From: Jutongia huaianensis | GTDB lineage: Bacteria; Bacillota; Clostridia; Lachnospirales; Lachnospiraceae | Length of the DNA: 7,532 nt | Assembly (NCBI RefSeq): GCF_014384985.1 | Contig: NZ_JACRSX010000009.1 | Span: 1 to 7,532 of the forward strand | Direction of reading: 5' to 3' | Part shown: positions 1 to 6,042 of the stretch, in pieces | How the letters are laid out: the number at the start of each line of letters is the position of its first letter | Numbering within the stretch: position 1 is the first letter of the stretch | Notes under the pieces: generated by a model | Seen by the model: the letters and a program-made list of their open reading frames with translations, nothing else | Database searches by the model: none | Told to the model about the DNA's origin: nothing | Made by a program: the position numbers and the translations under genes

Positions 1-35
1 TGTACTCGATGTACAGGTTTCTTTTGTCTTGCCAT
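1..35 (-). CDS. IS256-family transposase, N-terminal 11 codons only (runs off the window)
   Basis: On the minus strand an ATG at 35-33 follows an AGGAGGG ribosome binding site (about 43-49, 7-8 bases upstream). It opens the frame MARQKKPVHRV, which is still open at the window edge. From memory, transposases of IS256-family elements in Lachnospiraceae start with a very similar basic stretch (MARRKKPVH...), and the placement about 60-80 bases inside a putative terminal repeat fits such an element. The known family product is a DDE transposase (mutator type) that moves its own element by copy-out-paste-in and makes 8-9 bp target duplications. Only 11 codons are visible, so the call rests on the N-terminal resemblance, the strong ribosome binding site and the adjacent terminal-repeat-like sequence. 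Confidence 0.5.
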   Translation of the reverse strand, partial: MARQKKPVHRV

Positions 36-118
36 AATAAAAGGCCCTCCTAATGATATTTATTTTATCATAGAAGAACCTTCTAATCATTATTTTACAG
101 AAAAAGTATCACACTCTC
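1..118 (-). mobile_element. End of a probable IS256-family insertion sequence (partial)
   Basis: On the minus strand, the reading frame of the integrase remnant stops matching at about position 118. There a sequence GAGAGTGTGATAC followed by TTTTTCTGTAAAAT begins (about 92-118). This resembles the terminal inverted repeats of IS256-family elements, which typically have a TGT motif near the tip and end in a GTAAA-like block. About 60 bases further in, a ribosome binding site and an ATG open a frame whose first residues resemble IS256-type transposases. Only one end is in the window, so neither the other inverted repeat nor the target duplication can be seen. The element boundary is inferred from the break in the integrase remnant and may be off by several bases. 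Confidence 0.5.
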
Positions 119-448
119 GTTACGTTTAATATCTGTGCTGAACCTAAATCACTGGATGCATCATTGTTTTTGCCTAGAATATCAGTGACAAAGTATTCAT
201 ATCCATCATAAGTTGATGATTTGATATGTTTTTTTTGCTGTCAAGCCATTCTAGTGCTACTTGTTTGACAGTTGTCTTTTTGTCTGTCAGGTTGGTTTTT
301 TGACCATTCTTCCATTTTAGGTATTTGCTTTACATGCCTTTTCTGTCTTGTCGGTAAAGCTTTGCCCATCAATACGAAATCGTTTGTAGGTGATTCCTTT
401 TGCTGAGATGCTATCCCAGCAGCCTTCTCCATGTCTTCTTTTACTCAT
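119..448 (-). pseudogene. Degraded tyrosine-recombinase integrase, N-terminal remnant
   Basis: A strong ribosome binding site AAGGAGGA (464-457) lies 8 bases before an ATG at 448. The first frame reads MSKRRHGEGCWDSIS, then GITYKRFRIDG and SFTDKTEK, and hits a stop at 319-317. This resembles the AP2-like DNA-binding N-terminus of phage/ICE integrases (GITYKR...GKTEKE). The similarity continues in a second frame (KMEEWSKNQPDRQKDN, about 325-270), then a third (TVKQVALEWLDSKK, 272 to about 235). It then returns to the second frame after a run of eight A (minus strand; 236-229) with KKHIKSSTYDGYEYFVTDIL, which is SAM-like core-binding domain sequence. That makes at least three frame disruptions. 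The remnant covers roughly 110 residues of a family usually 350-400 long. The catalytic domain is not present, and the frame ends at the putative IS end. The product would have integrated a mobile element, but this copy cannot be functional. Confidence 0.75.
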
Positions 449-511
449 AGGTATCATCCTCCTTAAAAATGTGATTGCTATGCAAATCACTGCACTGAGA
501 ATGATCTTTGA

Positions 512-546
512 TTTTCCAAAAAGTTTTCCAAATTAAAATGGAAAAC
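512..546. repeat. Direct and inverted TTTTCCA repeats between integrase remnant and tRNA
   Basis: The 9-base unit TTTTCCAAA occurs twice with a 12-base period (512-520 and 524-532). The second copy is also the left arm of a perfect inverted repeat, GTTTTCCA-N8-TGGAAAAC (523-546). Short direct repeats of this kind flanking an integrase gene next to a tRNA are the usual layout of arm-type recombinase or excisionase sites. That role is inference only. On RNA the inverted repeat could also form a weak AT-rich hairpin, but no T-run follows it immediately. Confidence 0.45.
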
Positions 547-605
547 GGAATGCCTTTTCGGCTGTTTTGGGCTTCAATCGACAAATCAGGAAGTTGCCCG
601 GAAAC

Positions 606-642
606 GACAAAAGCCCTAGAAACTCCAGGTTTCTAAGACTTT
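606..642 (-). terminator. Intrinsic terminator of the tRNA-Thr gene
   Basis: A 14-base stem (642-629 pairing with 623-610 on the minus strand) with a 5-base loop lies just past the 3' end of the tRNA. The pairing is continuous apart from two G-U wobbles. On the minus strand the stem ends in TTTTGTCGTTT, a moderate U-tract. On the plus strand the stem is followed by TTTTATAT after the A-rich arm, so weak bidirectional function is possible, but no gene reads into it from the left on the plus strand. Confidence 0.75.
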
Positions 643-651
643 TATATCAAA

Positions 652-723
652 GCTGAAAATCGGACTCGAACCGACGACCCCTTCATTACGAGTGAAGTGC
701 TCTACCAACTGAGCTATTTCAGC
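652..723 (-). tRNA. tRNA-Thr, anticodon CGT
   Basis: The minus strand folds as a complete cloverleaf of 72 bases. The acceptor stem GCTGAAA/TTTCAGC pairs perfectly. The D arm is GCTC-loop AGTTGGTA-GAGC, and the anticodon stem CTTCA/TGAAG encloses the loop CTCGTAA with anticodon CGT, which reads ACG threonine codons. The variable loop has 5 bases, and the T arm GTCGG/CCGAT contains the TTCGAGT loop with one G-U pair. The 3' CCA is not encoded. The gene stands alone with its own promoter and terminator. The integrase remnant lies beyond its 3' end, the side on which tRNA-targeting integrative elements insert, so its 3' half is the likely former attachment site. Confidence 0.97.
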
Positions 724-733
724 ACTGGACATT

Positions 734-762
734 ATTCTATCGTATTTAAGACAAAAAATCAA
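734..762 (-). promoter_or_regulatory. Sigma-A-type promoter of tRNA-Thr
   Basis: On the minus strand a -35 TTGATT (762-757) is separated by exactly 17 bases from a -10 TAGAAT (739-734). The first base of the mature tRNA lies about 10 bases after the -10, so the 5' leader is very short. Confidence 0.75.
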
Positions 763-851
763 GTCCTTTTTTCTTGAGTAGAAATGGTCTATAGTAATAA
801 GGTATGGTTATTGGAAAGGATCACGCAGAAATCTGCGGAATGGAGACGATA

Positions 852-1844
852 ATGAAGAATAAGATCGAATTTTATGGCACCTTGGGAAGTGCTTGTGAGA
901 GTGAGAAAACATTGGAAGAAATGTTTCGTACCGGTATGACGGGAGTGCGGGTGAATCTGTCGCATCAGGATCTGGATGATCGAGAGGAATGGCTGGAGAA
1001 TATGCGCCGTGCTGCAAAACGGTGTGACATAAAACCGGAGCTTTTAGTAGATCTGCAGGGACCGGAGCTTCGAATTGGTAAGCTGAAGAAGCCTATTATC
1101 CTGGAGGAGGGCAAAAAGGTTATTCTTGGAAAGGGTGGTATTAAGCTTTCCAAGCAGATCAGAACATCATTGGAAAAGGGACAGGAAATTCTGGTGGATG
1201 ATGGCAAGCTTCTGTTGAAGGTCAAAAAGGCAAAAGAAAATTATGCAGAATGTATTGTTGTGCGCGGCGGTGTTCTGAAATCCAAGAAAAGTATCACAAT
1301 TCCCGGATTGGAGTTGGAGCTGCCGACTTTGACAAAGGCAGATATGGCCAATATTCATAATGCTCAGGAAGCAGGAGTGACCGGTGTAATGCTTCCGTTT
1401 GTGCGTGGAGCACAGGATGTAATTAATTTGAGAAAGACGCTGCAGGCAGAAGGTGTGGGAGATATCCGGATCTTTGCCAAGATTGAAAATCTGGCGGGCT
1501 ACGAGGCGGTTGATGAGATCATTCCGGAGAGTGATATGATCGTGATCGCCAGAGGAGATCTTGGAATGGCAGTTCCCCTTTGGGAGCTTCCGGCGATCCA
1601 GAAGGATATCAGTGAACGATGCAAAAAAGCAGGCAAACCGTTTATGGTAGTGACACAGCTTCTTCATTCTATGGAGGAGGCAATGGTGCCAACCAGAGCG
1701 GAGGTATCGGATATTTATAATGCAGTGTTGGATGGTGCAGATGCATTGATGCTCACAGGAGAAACAGCGGCAGGAAATTATCCGGGCATTGCAATGGGCT
1801 ATCTGGTACAGACGGCGAATCAGGCATTACAGAAGCGCAAATAA
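852..1844 (+). CDS. Short pyruvate-kinase-like protein lacking the C-terminal domain
   Basis: Pyruvate kinase converts phosphoenolpyruvate and ADP to pyruvate and ATP in the cytoplasm. The 330-residue product keeps the barrel (A) and B domains. RVNLSH (33-38) carries the Arg, Asn and Ser of the substrate/K+ site; D67 and E72 lie in DLQGPELR. KIEN (210-213) has the catalytic Lys, RGDLG (234-238) the Mg-binding Asp, and TQ (268-269) the active-site Thr. PTRAEVSD and GETAAGNYP (280-311) are near canonical. Two features are unusual. The usual D-T-K-G-P-E is D-L-Q-G-P-E here, losing a Thr that normally helps bind K+. The protein also ends about 130 residues early, without the allosteric C domain, and no C-domain frame follows. 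Start 852 is chosen over 804 and 840 because GGAG lies 6 bases upstream and MKNKIEFYGTLG matches the family N-terminus; 804 lies almost on the likely start of transcription (a possible -10 TATAGT at 790-795 has no good -35). It is probably a divergent paralogue; activity is unproven. Confidence 0.85.
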   Translation: MKNKIEFYGTLGSACESEKTLEEMFRTGMTGVRVNLSHQDLDDREEWLENMRRAAKRCDIKPELLVDLQGPELRIGKLKKPIILEEGKKVILGKGGIKLSKQIRTSLEKGQEILVDDGKLLLKVKKAKENYAECIVVRGGVLKSKKSITIPGLELELPTLTKADMANIHNAQEAGVTGVMLPFVRGAQDVINLRKTLQAEGVGDIRIFAKIENLAGYEAVDEIIPESDMIVIARGDLGMAVPLWELPAIQKDISERCKKAGKPFMVVTQLLHSMEEAMVPTRAEVSDIYNAVLDGADALMLTGETAAGNYPGIAMGYLVQTANQALQKRK

Positions 1845-1934
1845 AATTTGGTGACGGTGAATCAGTAAACGGATAGTTCCCAGAGCTGACAGCATCGCAG
1901 ATCGCAATATTGTTTTTGAAAGGCTGGTTTTTAT

Positions 1935-2654
1935 ATGGCGGGATCGGTAGAACATCTGGCAGTGACGATAGAACTGCTTCATATAGATAAAGCGGCTGAT
2001 GGCAGCTTACTCCAATTAAAAGATCCGGTTCATTTTGTATTGGGAAATCTGGCACCGGATGGGATTATGTCCCGGAAAGGGTACACACGTCCCATGAAAA
2101 TGCATACACATTTCCGTGATGGAATACCGGACCGGGAGTTTACTGCTCCGTCCAACCTACAGCTTTTTCATCAGAGAATACGGCAGTTTTCGAGGAAAAT
2201 GTTGTCTGATCCGTCTTTGGACAGAGATTTATATCTTGGTTATATTACTCATATTCTGACAGATGAGATCTTTATGAAAACAGTGCGGCCGGAGTTTATG
2301 GAAAAGATTGCCGTGCGGGGTCTGACCGACCGGGATGCAGAGACCTTTGAGCATTTTACTTATGATGTAAATCAGATTGATTTCCGGCTGGGCGTGGAAT
2401 ATCCGGGGATGGATGAAATGAGGAGATGCCTGCTTTGTGAGGATCAATGCAGTATCCGGGAAACGGCAGCATTCGATATGATCACATCACAGGAGCTGGC
2501 AGATAGCAGAAAATGGGTTCGCCAATTCTTTTTTGACCAGGCTCCGGTGCCGGAACAGCCGGTATATTACACCTATGAAAGAGCATTGCGTTTTATACAG
2601 GAGGCGTCATTATTCATAAAAGACAGGTTGCCGGAATATATTAGATTCGAGTAA
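1935..2654 (+). CDS. Zinc-dependent phospholipase C-like metalloprotein, cytoplasmic
   Basis: This 239-residue protein fits the zinc-dependent phospholipase C/S1-P1-like alpha-helical fold seen in many short clostridial proteins. It has an N-terminal His (H7 in MAGSVEHLAV), then FVLGNLAPD (34-42) with D42, the pair HTH (57-59), and GYITHILTDEIF (102-113) with H106 and D110. These His and Asp residues are spaced like the metal ligands of the family. No signal peptide or membrane segment is visible, unlike the secreted clostridial alpha-toxins, so a toxin role is unlikely and the substrate is unknown. The start at 1935 has only a modest GAAAGG site about 11 bases upstream, but the M-x-G-S-x-x-H-L opening is what the family usually shows. 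It lies 90 bases after the pyruvate-kinase-like gene and 83 bases before the SpoIID-like gene on the same strand, with no terminator on either side, so co-transcription is plausible. Confidence 0.65.
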   Translation: MAGSVEHLAVTIELLHIDKAADGSLLQLKDPVHFVLGNLAPDGIMSRKGYTRPMKMHTHFRDGIPDREFTAPSNLQLFHQRIRQFSRKMLSDPSLDRDLYLGYITHILTDEIFMKTVRPEFMEKIAVRGLTDRDAETFEHFTYDVNQIDFRLGVEYPGMDEMRRCLLCEDQCSIRETAAFDMITSQELADSRKWVRQFFFDQAPVPEQPVYYTYERALRFIQEASLFIKDRLPEYIRFE

Positions 2655-2737
2655 CGAAACAAGCATGGACGCTGGAAAATATCTGATATATTTTGTTGAT
2701 ATATGAAGTTGAAGCAGAAATGACAGAAGGAAAACGA

Positions 2738-4135
2738 ATGGTACAGCAAAGAAGGAAAGTTCGCTCAACACGAAAAATAACAAATAAACAGAAAATGAGG
2801 CGCCGGCTATGGCTTTTACTTACATTGTCGGTGCTTTTTTTGGTATGTATTATTTATGACTGTCACCGAAAGGGACTCTTTCAGAAGGAATGGAAAGAGC
2901 TTACGCATCAACCGTCGGAAACGAAGAGGGTTTCCACCAAAAAGGATCAGGATAAGATCCGTGTTCTTCTGACAAACGATGCAATGAACAGTATTTATCA
3001 TGATACCATTCAGATTCGTGGAACAGGGGAGCTCGTGGTATCACAAAATGGAAGAAAAAAATGTTATGCAAAAGGGCAGACGGTAACCTTTGCAGCAAAG
3101 GGACGTCATCATATCGGGAATAAGGTTGACATTTCCTGTTCCAAAGGAAGAATAAAGGTCGTTTCGATCACAAGATCGGGCAAAAATCCGGTATATCGTG
3201 GAACGATGAAGATTGTAAAGAAAAAGCAGGGCCTGCTTTTAGTCAATACATTGACATTGCGGGAATATTTGTATGGAGTTGTGCCAAGTGAAATGCCGTC
3301 CTCATACCCTATGGAGGCATTAAAGGCGCAGGCGGTCTGTGCCCGCTCCTTTGCCTGGAGACAGATGCGTTCCAACAGCTATAAAGCGTATGGTGCAGAT
3401 GTGGATGATACCACGTCTTTTCAGGTGTATCATATGTCCGGAGAAGATGCACGCACCAGAAAAGCGGTCAGGTCAACTGCCGGGAAAATGGTATATTCCG
3501 GCAATAAGGTCATCACCACATATTATTATTCTACATCCTGGGGATACAGTGCATCCGAGCAGGAAGCCTGGGGTGGAAATGCCGGGCAGAATTATCCGAT
3601 CCGTTTTCAGAGAGCTGGAAAGACTCCGGGACAGAGCCTGCTGCAGGAGTCGGGATTTTATGATTTTATTACAAAGGATTCCATAGAGACATATGATTCC
3701 GGTTATGACTGGTATCGCTGGCAGGTAAAGCTTCCGGCAGAAACGCTGGGAGCAAAGCTTGGGATTGGTAAGGCGGAAAAGATCAGGATATTGAAACGGG
3801 GCAGAAGCGGACTGATCCGCAGCCTTCGGGTCAGCGGGACAAAAGGCCGGGTCACATTAGAAGGTCAGGAAAAGATCAGACAGCAGTTATATCCGGCGGG
3901 AATCGAGATCTTGAAAAAGAAATCCGGTGAGAAGGTAGTGCTTTCTATGCTGCCAAGTGCAGCTTTTACCGTTTTGGACGGAACAGAGGATGGAAAAGTT
4001 GTATTTACACTGATGGGAGGAGGTCTTGGTCATGGCGTGGGAATGAGCCAGAATGGCGCCGGGGAAATGGCAAGACAGGGGAAAAGCTATAAAGAAATTT
4101 TACAGCATTATTACAGTCATTGTGGGGTTCGGTAA
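2738..4135 (+). CDS. SpoIID/LytB-domain protein, membrane-anchored peptidoglycan enzyme
   Basis: The product is 465 residues. A basic N-terminus (1-23) precedes one hydrophobic segment (about 24-40, LWLLLTLSVLFLVCIIY), so the rest is probably outside the membrane. The SpoIID/LytB domain follows, with IRVLLTN (74-80), LREYLYGVVPSEMP (174-187) with the conserved Glu185, then ALKAQAV-ARS (194-204), and a C-terminal GHGVGMSQNGAG (431-442) followed by YKEILQHYY. In Bacillus, SpoIID is a lytic transglycosylase that cleaves glycan strands stripped of stem peptides during engulfment of the forespore, and the equivalent Glu is catalytic; LytB is an amidase enhancer. This protein is longer than classical SpoIID (about 340) because of the N-terminal linker and an extra beta-rich region (about 90-165), so a vegetative role is also possible. 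Start 2738 is chosen for AGAAGGA 6 bases upstream; the TTG at 2693 and ATG at 2720 have poor sites. It meets the YihY gene tail to tail. Confidence 0.9.
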   Translation: MVQQRRKVRSTRKITNKQKMRRRLWLLLTLSVLFLVCIIYDCHRKGLFQKEWKELTHQPSETKRVSTKKDQDKIRVLLTNDAMNSIYHDTIQIRGTGELVVSQNGRKKCYAKGQTVTFAAKGRHHIGNKVDISCSKGRIKVVSITRSGKNPVYRGTMKIVKKKQGLLLVNTLTLREYLYGVVPSEMPSSYPMEALKAQAVCARSFAWRQMRSNSYKAYGADVDDTTSFQVYHMSGEDARTRKAVRSTAGKMVYSGNKVITTYYYSTSWGYSASEQEAWGGNAGQNYPIRFQRAGKTPGQSLLQESGFYDFITKDSIETYDSGYDWYRWQVKLPAETLGAKLGIGKAEKIRILKRGRSGLIRSLRVSGTKGRVTLEGQEKIRQQLYPAGIEILKKKSGEKVVLSMLPSAAFTVLDGTEDGKVVFTLMGGGLGHGVGMSQNGAGEMARQGKSYKEILQHYYSHCGVR

Positions 4136-4137
4136 TA

Positions 4138-5106
4138 TCAGTTGAAAAAACGACGGACCATTTCATTTAACCAGCCACCAAAGAAGAGGATATACATACA
4201 GGCATAAAGCCATACCATTAGCAGGGCGATGGTGGTCATGGCTCCGTAGATGGAGGAATAATTACTGATGTGATCCACATAAAAGGAGTAAAGATAAGAA
4301 AAACCAAGCCAACCAATGGTAGCGGTGATCGCACCGGGCAACTGGCTGATAAAAGTAACGCGGCTTGGTGTGATCGTGCTTCCTGCAATCTCATCTGAAG
4401 GAACATAGTCTGAGACATAGCCGTGCAGCTTATGATTCGGGATCAGTACATACATACCGGTAAAGAAAAGGAGCATAATGAAAAAACCTGCGGTGGAACG
4501 AAAGCTGATAATGGGAAGCAGGATATGGGTCAACAACGGAAAGATTTTGGTGATCCGCAGAAAAAGCTGATTACCAAATACCAGAAGCACAAGAGTTGCA
4601 ATGATCAGCAGAGCAAAAAGCAAAGTGTAAATCATTGCCCAGAGACGTAGGGTAAAGTATCCTCGTGTTTCGGGAATCTTATACACGGAATTCAGACCGT
4701 AGATAATGGAAAGGAAAGACTTTGATCCAAGCCATAAGGCGGCAATAACAGTCACAGGCAGCAAGGATGAGGTCTGTGTTGTATAGATGCCATTAATAAT
4801 ATCTGCCATAAATTTACGAAATGATTCCGGAAGAAATGCCTCCACAGCGGTAATTAAAAGCTCCGGGGATAGTGGCAGACGCTGTAACAGAACCAGCATA
4901 AACATGGTAAAAGGAAAAAAAGACAGGATCATCATAAATGCGGCCTGTCCGGCATACGCAGATACCGCTGTATCCAGAAGATTAAAGCCAAGGAGCTTTC
5001 CTTTACGGTAAATAACCTGCGGAACTGCTTTTGGTTCTTCATTCCATTGATTTTTTAAGCGGAGAAACATTTCCCGCATCTTATTCAGATTCTCATTTTT
5101 TTTCAT
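4138..5106 (-). CDS. YihY/BrkB-family inner membrane protein
   Basis: This 322-residue integral membrane protein has about six hydrophobic segments. The first lies near residues 48-68 (AGQAAFMMILSFFPF...). Others are LPVTVIAALWLGSKSFLSII, LWAMIYTLLFALLIIATLVLL, FIMLLFFTGMYVLIPN and ITATIGWLGFSYLYSFYV, and the last is IYGAMTTIALLMVWLYACMY. The final stretch, Y-G-x-M/L...LL-x-WLY...FGG-x-LNE, is the family's most recognisable signature. The basic N-terminus (about 1-35) is predicted cytoplasmic. The family was once annotated as ribonuclease BN, which is wrong; its biochemical role is not settled, and export or envelope functions have been suggested. The start at 5106 is supported by GAGGA 6 bases upstream. 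It lies 96 bases after the PHP gene on the same strand, with an 18-base dyad in the gap. Confidence 0.92.
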   Translation of the reverse strand: MKKNENLNKMREMFLRLKNQWNEEPKAVPQVIYRKGKLLGFNLLDTAVSAYAGQAAFMMILSFFPFTMFMLVLLQRLPLSPELLITAVEAFLPESFRKFMADIINGIYTTQTSSLLPVTVIAALWLGSKSFLSIIYGLNSVYKIPETRGYFTLRLWAMIYTLLFALLIIATLVLLVFGNQLFLRITKIFPLLTHILLPIISFRSTAGFFIMLLFFTGMYVLIPNHKLHGYVSDYVPSDEIAGSTITPSRVTFISQLPGAITATIGWLGFSYLYSFYVDHISNYSSIYGAMTTIALLMVWLYACMYILFFGGWLNEMVRRFFN

Positions 5107-5147
5107 CTCTTTTCCTCATTTCCCGATGATTCATTACATAGGCATTG

Positions 5148-5165
5148 TGAAACGATATAGTTTCA
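5148..5165. promoter_or_regulatory. 18-base dyad upstream of the YihY-family gene (possible operator)
   Basis: TGAAAC-N6-GTTTCA is a perfect inverted repeat centred about 50 bases upstream of the YihY start codon, in the 96-base gap after the PHP gene. Its size and symmetry fit a dimeric repressor site, and it lies where a promoter for the downstream gene would be, but I found no convincing -35/-10 pair around it. The regulator is unknown and the assignment is tentative. Confidence 0.35.
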
Positions 5166-5202
5166 TCAAAGTGTAAAAATAGTTTAGTTTAAATGGGACA
5201 GC

Positions 5203-5865
5203 TTAAGAGGTAAGCAACTTGTAGTTCCCGGAACGCAGCACCTGATAAAGTGCACGGGTATCTGTGACAGGTATGGAGGTTTCAATGCCGCCCTTTGCCA
5301 CATCCTCCAGCTCGTGAAAATCACTTCCGGAAGATTGGATCATATGATATTTTTGCGACCATTCTTTGGCAAGCTCATTCTGATTATTGTGCCTTGGATT
5401 ACCATTGTAGCTCTCGGCACCGTCCAGATAAGCCGGATCAGCCGGAGTACAGTACGTCCGGTAAGGATGTGCCTGTAAAAGAAGGATCTGTTCCTTCTGA
5501 CAAAGTGCATAAAGCTCCTTCAGAGTCATTTCGTGAAGATCCGGATGCTGCAGGATAAACTTCTCGGTAATGCCATAAAGCAGATAATCATTGGGACTGC
5601 CCGGCAGATTCGCCTCTGCTCCCAGAAGAACAGGAAAGCCGATTTTATCTCCGGCAGCCTTAGCAGTCTGGTATCCATTTAAGAAATATTGTGCGTAAGC
5701 TTCAGCTGTCTCTGCTCCACTTCGTTCTTGAGCCCATTTACAGTAGTGATCCGTGATCACAATGGCATCATAGCCCGTCTGTTGATACAAAACAGGAATC
5801 TGCCCGGCAGAAACATTGGCGCAGGGACTTGCCTCACCGGTATGTGCATGCATCTCTATTTTCAT
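5203..5865 (-). CDS. PHP-domain metal-dependent phosphoesterase
   Basis: The 220-residue product matches the PHP (polymerase and histidinol phosphatase) fold in length and motifs. It has HAH (6-8) at the very N-terminus, E11, ITDH (37-40), GAE with E84, QAHPYR with H133, and a C-terminal GSDFHE with D182 and H184. These are the ligands that hold two or three metal ions in the active site of PHP phosphoesterases. Members act on histidinol phosphate, on nucleotide or sugar phosphates, or as nucleases, and the sequence does not show which. No other his gene is nearby, so histidine synthesis is not supported. It is predicted cytoplasmic, with no signal peptide. GAGG lies 8 bases before the start at 5865, and a near-consensus promoter lies just upstream. 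No clear terminator follows, so read-through into the YihY gene is possible. Confidence 0.88.
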   Translation of the reverse strand: MKIEMHAHTGEASPCANVSAGQIPVLYQQTGYDAIVITDHYCKWAQERSGAETAEAYAQYFLNGYQTAKAAGDKIGFPVLLGAEANLPGSPNDYLLYGITEKFILQHPDLHEMTLKELYALCQKEQILLLQAHPYRTYCTPADPAYLDGAESYNGNPRHNNQNELAKEWSQKYHMIQSSGSDFHELEDVAKGGIETSIPVTDTRALYQVLRSGNYKLLTS

Positions 5866-5906
5866 AAGAAAAACCTCGATTTCTGTGAAATTCGTCTATC
5901 AGCGTT

Positions 5907-5935
5907 ATCCTATCATTTTATGGAGAGCTTGTCAA
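5907..5935 (-). promoter_or_regulatory. Sigma-A promoter of the PHP gene
   Basis: On the minus strand a consensus -35 TTGACA (5935-5930) is followed by exactly 17 bases and a -10 TAGGAT (5912-5907). The start codon is about 40 bases downstream. The -35 overlaps that of the divergent flavin-reductase promoter by five bases. Confidence 0.8.
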
Positions 5936-5957
5936 AAATATGCGGAAAATATATACT
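5929..5957 (+). promoter_or_regulatory. Sigma-A promoter of the flavin-reductase-family gene
   Basis: TTGTCA (5929-5934), a 17-base spacer and TATACT (5952-5957) form a near-consensus promoter. Transcription would begin near 5964, giving a leader of about 80 bases before the ATG at 6043. The -35 occupies nearly the same bases as the -35 of the opposing PHP promoter. Confidence 0.8.
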
Positions 5958-6012
5958 ATAGATAAAGCGGAGATCCGGGAGAAGGAATCCGCATATTATC
6001 AAAAAATATAGT

Positions 6013-6027
6013 TGCAGAGCATCTGCA
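6013..6027 (+). promoter_or_regulatory. Small dyad in the leader of the flavin-reductase-family gene
   Basis: TGCAGA-GCA-TCTGCA is a perfect 6-base inverted repeat with a 3-base centre, ending 4 bases before the GGAGG ribosome binding site (6032-6036). In RNA it could form a small hairpin next to the ribosome site; in DNA it could be an operator downstream of the start of transcription. No regulator is identified. Confidence 0.35.
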
Positions 6028-6042
6028 GAATGGAGGAATATT

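Noticed and set aside
241..432. A 63-codon minus-strand open frame as a standalone gene
   Set aside because: It is one frame of the broken integrase. Its ATG lies inside the remnant and lacks a ribosome site, and the family resemblance shifts between frames.
804..851. Upstream start for the pyruvate-kinase-like gene
   Set aside because: The 16 extra residues do not match the family, the ATG at 804 has only a weak ribosome site, and it nearly coincides with the likely start of transcription.
1167..1667. Long minus-strand frame (166 codons) opposite the pyruvate-kinase-like gene
   Set aside because: It is a shadow frame, with His/Cys/Phe-rich composition typical of antisense reading, no ribosome site and no recognisable motif.
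2693..2737. TTG at 2693 as the SpoIID-like start
   Set aside because: No ribosome binding site precedes it, whereas AGAAGGA is well placed before the ATG at 2738.
3339..3686. Plus-strand 115-codon frame inside the SpoIID-like gene
   Set aside because: It overlaps a gene with strong motif support, has Pro/Arg/Cys-rich shadow composition and no ribosome site.
5960..6042. Riboswitch (for example FMN) in the leader of the flavin-reductase gene
   Set aside because: The leader is only about 80 bases and lacks the conserved elements of an FMN riboswitch; only small dyads are present.
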